NCBI GenBank assembly: GCA_016932895.1
Contig: JAFGCA010000600.1
Span: forward strand, 1-9,778
Direction of reading: 5' to 3'
Length of the DNA: 9,778 nt
From: Sedimentisphaerales bacterium
GTDB taxonomy: Bacteria; Planctomycetota; Phycisphaerae; Sedimentisphaerales; SG8-4
The notes below the pieces were generated by a model that had not been told where the DNA came from, did not search any database, and saw only the letters and a program-made list of their open reading frames with translations. Each line of letters begins with the position of its first letter. Within the stretch, counting starts at the first letter, position 1. The translations under genes and the position numbers were made by a program. This document shows positions 1-5,384 of the stretch, piece by piece.

Positions 1-235
1 GGTGCCGAATCAACGTCTCACGTCTCAGAAGCTCATCATCGAAGTCAAAGGCCAAACTCTACCGACTATACTATGCCCCCTTCGCCGCCGGCTGTCAACA
101 GGAAAAAGGAACAAAGGACAGATTATTATCGATGGGCTCTATCCGCCCAAGACTGCCTCCGACGACCTCTCACTCATGCTCCTCGACTCATCTCATGATC
201 TCCCATCTACTCATCTACGCGTCAGCGCAACGACG
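1..235. other. Left-edge non-coding stretch, downstream of the pseudopilin gene
   Basis: I see no convincing gene here. An open frame runs across it on the plus strand, but its protein is low-complexity, has no recognisable domain, and overlaps the real minus-strand gene. The stretch has short direct repeats: a perfect tandem pair of ACGTCTC at 13-26, and repeated CTCAT/CATCTAC words from about 171 to 220. The part from 204 onward matches a second copy at 1453-1487. It probably contains the 3' untranslated end of the pseudopilin transcript, but no clear hairpin plus T-run terminator was found. Confidence 0.5.
13..26. repeat. Perfect tandem pair of a 7-nt unit
   Basis: Two adjacent identical copies of ACGTCTC occupy 13-19 and 20-26. 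Alone, two units are weak evidence, but the window also has a longer decayed 7-nt array at 1023-1064, so the shared unit length is worth recording. Confidence 0.5.
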
Positions 236-238
236 CTA
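204..238 (+). repeat. Dispersed short repeat, copy 1
   Basis: This 35-bp segment aligns without gaps to 1453-1487 at 27 of 35 positions (my hand alignment). The core is CATCTAC-N-CATC-N-ACGC, and the end CGACGCTA is perfect in both. Its last three bases are the complement of the TAG stop of the pseudopilin gene, so the repeat ends exactly at the gene. The two copies are in direct orientation and bracket that gene. Part of the similarity reflects internal CATCTAC/CATCCAC octamers, so it may be a low-complexity family and not one mobile unit. Confidence 0.5.
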
Positions 239-1138
239 ATACTCCTTGAACTTCCGCATCCACTCCGGCCAGTCCTCAGGCTGGACGCCGCCAGCTTTGG
301 TCCAGCAGTTAGCCGTGTTGTATTGCCGATGCCACTTGAGCGTCCATAGCTCTTTGAGGCCCACCTTGCGGACGGAGCTGTCGAGGAAGCACATGTTGAT
401 TCCGCCATCGTGCCGGTTCATACAGACCCAGGGTGTGGTCCCGTCTAATAACTCATTGCCGGCATCGGGATACGGCGGAGGAGTGCCTAGCGAATTCCCA
501 GGGTTATATCCTGCTACCGCGAGAAGTGAGATGGCACAGTCGAAGAAGACAGGTACGATCGCCGAACCTTTGCCATCCACCGTTGGCCAGTGGTGCCCCC
601 AAGTGTTTGGTAGACTGCTTCCGGGGGAAACGCCGATGTGTTCAGTGACACCGTAGCTACCGGGCAACCGCGGACTCAGTATCCCCACCGGTATTTGCTC
701 GTTCCACGCCCGAAACGTAGAGCCCCACCATGAGCCATCTTCCTGTGGTTTCGTAGCCATCGGGCATAGCCACAGATCGTTGGAGTCTCCGTCGGAGCCA
801 CAGACCACTTGCGCAAATAGCCAAAGCCGGTCGTTGTGCGTGGGCAGCTTCCCCTCATTTGCAGTCGCATACGAGCAGAGGGCGATCCCCCATTGGCGCA
901 GGTTGGACCAGCAGGCGAGGGCCTTGGCTTGCTTTCGCACACGGCCCAGTACCGGCAGCAGGATGGCCATCAGCAGGGCGATCACGGCGATTACCACGAG
1001 CAGTTCGATCAACGTAAAGGCTTTGGGATTGGGTACTTGCGATTTGGCATTTGGTATTCGGGGCCTGCGCCCGGCCTGTACGGCCGCCGTCGTCGGCCCT
1101 GGGCCTCGTTTGCCCCCGCTTCTTCTCTCCCTTTCCAT
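236..1138 (-). CDS. Pseudopilin-like protein with prepilin N-terminal methylation motif and H-x9-DG-like tail
   Basis: The 300-residue protein resembles the large planctomycete family of type II secretion pseudopilin-like proteins. The cleavage site is PKA|FTLIELL: Ala40 before the cut, Phe41 after it, Glu45 as the +5 glutamate. A hydrophobic helix follows (LLVVIAVIALLMAILLPVLG), then the family-typical 'CWSNLRQWGIALCSYATANEGKLP' type helix. Near the C-terminus is RHDGGINMCFLDSSVRKV, an H-x9-D motif with Ser where Gly is usual. It would be inserted in the inner membrane, cleaved and N-methylated by prepilin peptidase, and exposed outside the cytoplasmic membrane; its precise task is unknown. 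I chose ATG at 1138 because GGAG lies 8 nt upstream; a TTG at 1153 is in frame but has poor spacing. The 40-residue leader is long for this class, which usually has about 6-25 residues, and is partly encoded by a 7-nt repeat. No secretion-system genes are adjacent. Confidence 0.88.
   Translation of the reverse strand: MERERRSGGKRGPGPTTAAVQAGRRPRIPNAKSQVPNPKAFTLIELLVVIAVIALLMAILLPVLGRVRKQAKALACWSNLRQWGIALCSYATANEGKLPTHNDRLWLFAQVVCGSDGDSNDLWLCPMATKPQEDGSWWGSTFRAWNEQIPVGILSPRLPGSYGVTEHIGVSPGSSLPNTWGHHWPTVDGKGSAIVPVFFDCAISLLAVAGYNPGNSLGTPPPYPDAGNELLDGTTPWVCMNRHDGGINMCFLDSSVRKVGLKELWTLKWHRQYNTANCWTKAGGVQPEDWPEWMRKFKEY
1023..1064 (-). repeat. Decayed heptanucleotide array inside the pseudopilin leader
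   Basis: On the plus strand six consecutive 7-mers read TTGGGAT, TGGGTAC, TTGCGAT, TTGGCAT, TTGGTAT, TCGGGGC, with a consensus near TTGGNAT. Read on the coding strand they give a 7-residue protein repeat (PNAKSQV then PNPK) just before the prepilin cleavage site. Because 7 is not a multiple of 3, gain or loss of one unit would shift the frame between the start codon and the prepilin motif. Confidence 0.7.
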
Positions 1139-1419
1139 TACTGTCGCTCCCAATTCCTCGAAAGGAGCCCTTGGGGCGTTATCGCCGCCTATCGCCGATG
1201 TCTCACATGGTGTCCGGCGAATCCGCTCCCGGCTTCCTTACCCAACTTCCGCTGAAAGCCTGTCGCCTGTTTTGCCAGATTCACGCATCGCAATCCACAC
1301 TCAATGCATAAATCACACAAGAAGGCGTTTCTCGCGCCCGAAATGTAGATAGCATTTTTCAGCAAAACGAACATTGTTTTCGCCGACCGCAGCCACCGGC
1401 CCTTCTCGAACCAACCCGC

Positions 1420-1435
1420 ATGGGCTAAAGCCCAT
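1420..1435. repeat. REP-like palindrome (GGGCTAAAGCCC type)
   Basis: ATGGGCT (1420-1426) pairs perfectly with AGCCCAT (1429-1435) around an AA spacer, and CCTACG follows. From general knowledge, the core GGGCTAAAGCCC followed by CCTACG recurs in intergenic DNA of many planctomycetes and other bacteria and is often mis-annotated as small 'VGWA...AHA' proteins; a spurious minus-strand frame here indeed reads GCVGWALAHAG. This is most likely a repetitive extragenic palindrome and not a promoter or terminator. Confidence 0.6.
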
Positions 1436-1452
1436 CCTACGCATCCTCTATG

Positions 1453-1487
1453 CATCTACCCATCCACGCATCGGCCTGGCGACGCTA
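1453..1487 (+). repeat. Dispersed short repeat, copy 2
   Basis: This is the partner of 204-238, in the same orientation, at 27 of 35 matching bases without gaps. It begins 17 bp after the palindrome at 1420-1435, so the palindrome and this block may form one composite repeat. The first copy has no palindrome beside it. Confidence 0.5.
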
Positions 1488-1852
1488 TGGACGCGCCGGT
1501 CAAGAGTTTACGACAAATGCCCGCGTTGCTTCCCAGGGTGCCGCATCAAAGCTGTCTCATCGCTACCGCGCACAACGAATCAAATACCGATTCTCACCTC
1601 TATTTTCCCGAACCGGCCGATTCCTGCAAGCAGAAAAGGGAAAAATCTCAAATAGCTCGTCGGCGGCCTGCCGAGGCATTTCTCCGGACTGTGGATGCTG
1701 TGGCGTGCCGACATGGTCCAGAAGAACAAGCAAGTACAAAGCCGATGTCCACGCTGCTTCGTTACTGGACGGGAGGGGCTTGATTGAGTATCCTCTTATG
1801 GATGTGCGGCCGTCGTGGCGCCGCGGGAACCGTAAGTGCGAAAGGAGAAGAG

Positions 1853-2635
1853 ATGGCTGGATTGATGCAGTGTCTGACCGTTGCCGTGCTGGCGCTGGGG
1901 GCCGGGGCGCCGGCGGATAAGTGGGAATTGATCTGGTCGGACGAGTTCAAGACGCCGGGCGTGGCGGACCCCAACAAATGGGGCTATGAAGTCGGGTACA
2001 TCCGCAACAAGGAACTGCAATACTACACGAAAGCCCGGCCGGAGAACGCCCGCGTCGAGGGCGGCTTCCTCGTGATCGAGACCCGCAACGATAACTTCGA
2101 GGACCATCCGATCACCTCGGCGAGTCTGCACACGCGCCACAAGGCCTCGTGGAAGTACGTCCGCATCGAGGTCCGCGCCAAGCTGCCTACCGGCAAGGGG
2201 ATGTGGCCCGCCATCTGGATGCTCGGCGTCAACCGTCAGCTCGGCTGGCCCGCCTGCGGCGAGATCGACATCATGGAAAACGTCGGCTTCGACCCGCTCA
2301 TGATCCACGCCAACGTCCACACCAAGGCCTACAACCACGTCCTCGGCACCAACAAGGGCAACAAGATCAAGGTCACCGACCCGTCGAAGAACTTCCACGT
2401 CTACGCGATCGAATGGTTCGAGGACCACATCGATTTCTTCCTGGACGAAACGAAGTACTTCACGTTCAAGAATGAGGGAACGGGCAACGACGTCTGGCCC
2501 TTCGACAAGCCGCACTACCTGATCCTCAACGCCGCCTACGGCGGGTCCTGGGGCGGACAGAAAGGAACCGACGACGACATCCTCCCCCAGAAGTATTTCA
2601 TCGACTACGTCCGCGTCTACAAAGCCCGCAAGTGA
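1853..2635 (+). CDS. Exported glycoside hydrolase family 16 beta-glucanase (laminarinase-like)
   Basis: This 260-residue single-domain GH16 enzyme should hydrolyse internal beta-1,3 or mixed beta-1,3/1,4 glucan bonds with retention. An N-terminal signal peptide (MAGLMQCLTVAVLALGAGA) precedes the domain. The hallmark active site is GEIDIMEN: Glu137 nucleophile, Asp139 helper, Glu142 acid/base, with the extra residue (the beta-bulge) typical of laminarinase-type GH16. Other family signatures are WSDEF (28-32), GMWPAIWMLG (116-125) and the closing strand YFIDYVRVY. All catalytic residues are present and the length is normal for a bare catalytic domain, without a binding module or dockerin tail. 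The start is ATG 1853, with AAGGAG 5 nt upstream and the signal peptide directly after it; in-frame upstream starts (TTG 1784, ATG 1802) would put 17-23 hydrophilic residues before the signal. The GH9 gene lies 99 bp downstream on the same strand. The family call is firm; the exact substrate (laminarin, lichenan or other) is inference. Confidence 0.92.
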   Translation: MAGLMQCLTVAVLALGAGAPADKWELIWSDEFKTPGVADPNKWGYEVGYIRNKELQYYTKARPENARVEGGFLVIETRNDNFEDHPITSASLHTRHKASWKYVRIEVRAKLPTGKGMWPAIWMLGVNRQLGWPACGEIDIMENVGFDPLMIHANVHTKAYNHVLGTNKGNKIKVTDPSKNFHVYAIEWFEDHIDFFLDETKYFTFKNEGTGNDVWPFDKPHYLILNAAYGGSWGGQKGTDDDILPQKYFIDYVRVYKARK

Positions 2636-2734
2636 AGATTGTAGAGGCCGTAATCGGGCACCGAGCATGCGACTGCGACGCACTCTGTCCTCGTGACGCG
2701 GGGAGGCATGCGGTGGACCAGAGGTACTGAAACC

Positions 2735-5188
2735 ATGCTCAGAAGACAGTTCTGTATTTTCATTCTGCTGTCAATGTGCGATTCGCTTTGTGTTGCCGAC
2801 AGTTGGATACGGATCAATCAACTGGGGTACCTGCCTGGCACGGCAAAAGCGGCCGTGTTGATTTCCGTGGAAGACATAACAGTCGACCGGTTCCAGTTGC
2901 GAAATGCAATTACTGAGGCCGTTGTCTATGAAGGACGCGCCCACGAATACGATGCTTCCGGTTGGGGCATGAAATCCGCGTACCGCCTCGACTTCTCCGA
3001 CTTTGCGACCGTCGGGGGCTATTACGTTCAGGCCGGTGACATCAAGTCGCCGTGTTTTCGAATGGCGGACGACGTATATGACGGCACCGCCGACTTCCTT
3101 TTGTGTTACATGCGCCAGCAACGGTGCGGCTACAATCCCTATCTGAAAGACTCATGCCATTTGCACGACGGGATCATCGTCGACCATCCCACAAGGACCG
3201 GAGATCGAATCGACGTCACGGGCGGCTGGCACGATGCCTCGGATTATCTGCAGTACCTCGCGACGTCGGCCAACGCGACCTATCAGATGTTGTTTGCCTG
3301 GCTGCATAATCCCCAGGCGTATGGCGACCGTTACGACGCCCGAGGAGACAAAGGCGAAAACGGCGTTCCGGACATCCTGGACGAAGCCAGGTGGGGGCTC
3401 CAGTGGCTGGACAAAATGAACCCGGCCCCCGGCGAGATGTACAACCAGATTGCGGACGACCGCGATCATCAGGGATACCGACTGCCCAACGAAGATTCGG
3501 CAAGTTACGGACTGGGCAGGCACAGGCCCGTCTATTACATCACGGGAAGGCCGCAGGGACTCGCGTGCCACAAGAACCGGACCACGGGGGTCTCGTCCAG
3601 TGCGGCGAAATTCGCCTCCGCCTTCGCGCTGGGAGCGCGCGTGCTGAAGCAGTACGATCCGGTTTTCGCCGACCACATAGCCGGGAAAGCTGCGAGAGCG
3701 TACGAATTCGCACTAACCGATCTCGGAGCCTGCCAGACGGCCTGTAATGTGTCCCGCTACTTTTACGAAGAGGAGAACTACGTTGATGATCTCGAGCTGG
3801 CGGCCTGCGAATTGCACCGCCTGACCCGGGAGAAACGCTATCTTGAGGAGGCGGAAAAATGGGGCGCCGTGGAACCCGTTACCCCGTGGATGTCCACCGG
3901 CCGCGCGAGACACTATCAATTCTACCCCTTCGTCAATCTGGGGCACTGCTATTTGTCGGCCCGAGGGAGCACGTACGCCGAGTATTTGAGGGACGGACTT
4001 CAGTTCATCCATGAGCGAGGACGAGAAGACCCGTTTCTTAACGGCATACCGTTCATCTGGTGCTCCAACAATCTGGTCGCCGCGGCACTGACGCAGACCA
4101 GGTGTTACCATAACGCAACACGGGACCCAACGTATCTGAAACTGGAGGCGGCGCTGCGCGACTGGCTCTTCGGGTGCAACCCCTGGGGAACGAGCATGAT
4201 CTGCGGCCTGCCCGCGGGAGGAGACTTTCCTCGATTTCCGCATTCGTCAATTACCTACCTGCGAAACGAAACCACCTATGGCGGACTGGTTGACGGCCCC
4301 GTCTACAGGACCATCTTCGAGACCCTGCGAGGCATCCATCTGAAAAGCAAGGACGAGTACGCCCCGTTCCAAAACGGCAAAGCCGTGTACCACGATGACA
4401 TGGGAGACTACTCCTCGAATGAGCCAACCATGGACGGCACTGCCAGTCTGAGCTTCTACCTGTCCTCGATGGAGAAAGAGGACCGGACAGAGAGATCGCG
4501 ACACGTCGTGGACACCGAGGGCGCTGTCGTGAGAATGGACCCCACCCGCAAGGACGTATATCTCGCCTTTACCGCCGCCGACAGAGCGGAAGGAGGGCAA
4601 CGCATACTCGACGTTCTCGCAAAGCACGGCATCAAAGCGTCTTTCTTCTTTACCGGAAATCTCCTGCGAAATCCGGATCACGCCCTTCTCATCAAAAGAG
4701 TCATTGACGAAGGCCATTATGTCGGCCCTCATTCAGACCGACACCTACTCTATTGCGATTGGAAGGAACGGGATGCGTTGCGGATCGATCGGCACGCCTT
4801 CGAGACCGATCTGCGGAACAACTATCTCGAGCTGGAGAAACATGGCGTTACCGCTTCCGACGCAACGTGGTTCATGCCGCCGTATGAGTGGTATAACCGA
4901 GCGGTCGTCGATTGGGCCCGAGCCATGGGCGTCTCCGTGGTCAGCTTCACCCCCGGTGTGAGAACCAACGCCGACTATACCACTGCCGACATGGCAAACT
5001 ATATGTCTTCCGACGAGATTGTCCAGAGCCTGTTTCAGTTTGCAGAGACGAACGCCAGCGGATTGAACGGCTGTATCCTGCTCATTCATCCGGGGACGGA
5101 GCCCACGCGAAAAGACAAGCTCTATGAGCGACTCCCGGATATCATCGAACGCCTGCGGGATATGAAATACCACTTCAAGCGCCTGTGA
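2735..5188 (+). CDS. Exported two-domain protein: GH9 glycosidase fused to NodB/CE4-like deacetylase domain
   Basis: The 817-residue protein has a signal peptide (MLRRQFCIFILLSM..., cleavage probably after CVA, residue 21). Next is an Ig-like cellulase N-terminal domain (about 23-110, starting with the typical IRINQLGYLPG), a GH9 (alpha/alpha)6 catalytic domain (about 112-580), a short charged linker, and a NodB-like domain (about 606-817). GH9 catalytic features are GGWHDASDY (Asp167 and Asp170, matching the DAGD base motif) and DDMGDYSSNEP with Glu563 as likely acid. The NodB part keeps HSDRH (His666, His670) and LLIHPGT (His785), but the usual TFDD motif is FTAAD (612-616), so the catalytic-base and metal Asp pair is missing. 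MPPYE replaces the usual R-x-P motif. I recall similar GH9-deacetylase fusions in Bacteroidetes with FTGHE at this place. The substrate could be cellulose-like glucan or a chitosan-like amino sugar polymer. Start ATG 2735 has AGAGG about 10 nt upstream; the in-frame GTG 2693 and ATG 2708 lack correct spacing. It may share a transcript with GH16. Confidence 0.88.
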   Translation: MLRRQFCIFILLSMCDSLCVADSWIRINQLGYLPGTAKAAVLISVEDITVDRFQLRNAITEAVVYEGRAHEYDASGWGMKSAYRLDFSDFATVGGYYVQAGDIKSPCFRMADDVYDGTADFLLCYMRQQRCGYNPYLKDSCHLHDGIIVDHPTRTGDRIDVTGGWHDASDYLQYLATSANATYQMLFAWLHNPQAYGDRYDARGDKGENGVPDILDEARWGLQWLDKMNPAPGEMYNQIADDRDHQGYRLPNEDSASYGLGRHRPVYYITGRPQGLACHKNRTTGVSSSAAKFASAFALGARVLKQYDPVFADHIAGKAARAYEFALTDLGACQTACNVSRYFYEEENYVDDLELAACELHRLTREKRYLEEAEKWGAVEPVTPWMSTGRARHYQFYPFVNLGHCYLSARGSTYAEYLRDGLQFIHERGREDPFLNGIPFIWCSNNLVAAALTQTRCYHNATRDPTYLKLEAALRDWLFGCNPWGTSMICGLPAGGDFPRFPHSSITYLRNETTYGGLVDGPVYRTIFETLRGIHLKSKDEYAPFQNGKAVYHDDMGDYSSNEPTMDGTASLSFYLSSMEKEDRTERSRHVVDTEGAVVRMDPTRKDVYLAFTAADRAEGGQRILDVLAKHGIKASFFFTGNLLRNPDHALLIKRVIDEGHYVGPHSDRHLLYCDWKERDALRIDRHAFETDLRNNYLELEKHGVTASDATWFMPPYEWYNRAVVDWARAMGVSVVSFTPGVRTNADYTTADMANYMSSDEIVQSLFQFAETNASGLNGCILLIHPGTEPTRKDKLYERLPDIIERLRDMKYHFKRL

Positions 5189-5192
5189 ATGA

Positions 5193-5221
5193 TTGTTTCG
5201 GAGGGTCAGAACTGATACAAT
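5193..5221 (+). promoter_or_regulatory. Candidate sigma-70-type promoter for the M28-EAR gene
   Basis: TTGTTT (5193-5198) and TACAAT (5216-5221) are separated by exactly 17 bp. The -10 box matches the consensus at 5 of 6 bases; the -35 box matches only its TTG. It begins just after the stop codon of the GH9-CE4 gene (5186-5188) and would give a leader of roughly 150 nt before the ATG at 5385. It would allow the peptidase gene to be transcribed independently of the glycosidase genes. No transcript evidence is available, and planctomycete promoters are poorly defined. Confidence 0.4.
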
Positions 5222-5384
5222 AGCGGTTGGGTCAGCTTCCCTGCAGTACGCCCATTTTTGCTCGTGCCGACACTCTGATGCGTCAAATACCGGCACCGGA
5301 AGGTAAGGATTCGAAAACTCGCCACCGCGAGCATATACCAGAAAACCAGCTTCCCGAATCTCGAAAAGTTGAAGGGGTGATGGA

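Larger units (their letters stand above)
1139..1852. other. Gene-free divergent intergenic region
   Basis: About 710 bp separate the divergent pseudopilin and GH16 genes. Several open frames cross it but none has a credible start, domain or coding pattern. It must hold the promoters of both genes, although I could not pick a convincing -35/-10 pair for either. Visible structure includes the ribosome-binding site of the pseudopilin gene (GGAG at 1147-1150 on the minus strand), a direct repeat of ATCGCCG near 1181-1197, the palindrome at 1420-1435, the dispersed repeat at 1453-1487, a 5-bp stem TCGGC/GCCGA at 1660-1674, and the GGAG of GH16 at 1844-1847. Bases 1160-1400 would be a long leader for the pseudopilin transcript; I could not match it to a known riboswitch class. 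Confidence 0.6.

Noticed and set aside
2..349. Plus-strand frame of 115 codons at the left edge
   Set aside because: It has low-complexity composition and no domain, and it overlaps the 3' end of the pseudopilin gene.
1160..1400. Riboswitch in the leader of the pseudopilin gene
   Set aside because: I compared it by eye with c-di-GMP-I and cobalamin consensus cores (GGCAAAACAGG and GGAAGTTGGGT looked suggestive), but the defining conserved segments are missing.
1189..1455. Small minus-strand protein containing GCVGWALAHAG
   Set aside because: This peptide is the translation of the intergenic palindrome and its flanks, a known source of false small genes.
204..1487. Insertion sequence or transposon carrying the pseudopilin gene
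   Set aside because: The flanking repeats are direct and imperfect, and there are no terminal inverted repeats and no transposase.
1796..2683. Long minus-strand open frame (295 codons) opposite GH16
   Set aside because: It mirrors a well-supported GH16 gene; its Val/Asp/Leu-rich protein has no domain and arises from GC-rich codon bias.
2735..2797. GH9-CE4 as a lipoprotein because of the cysteines in its signal peptide
   Set aside because: Neither LSMC nor DSLC fits a lipobox; ordinary signal peptidase cleavage after CVA is more likely.
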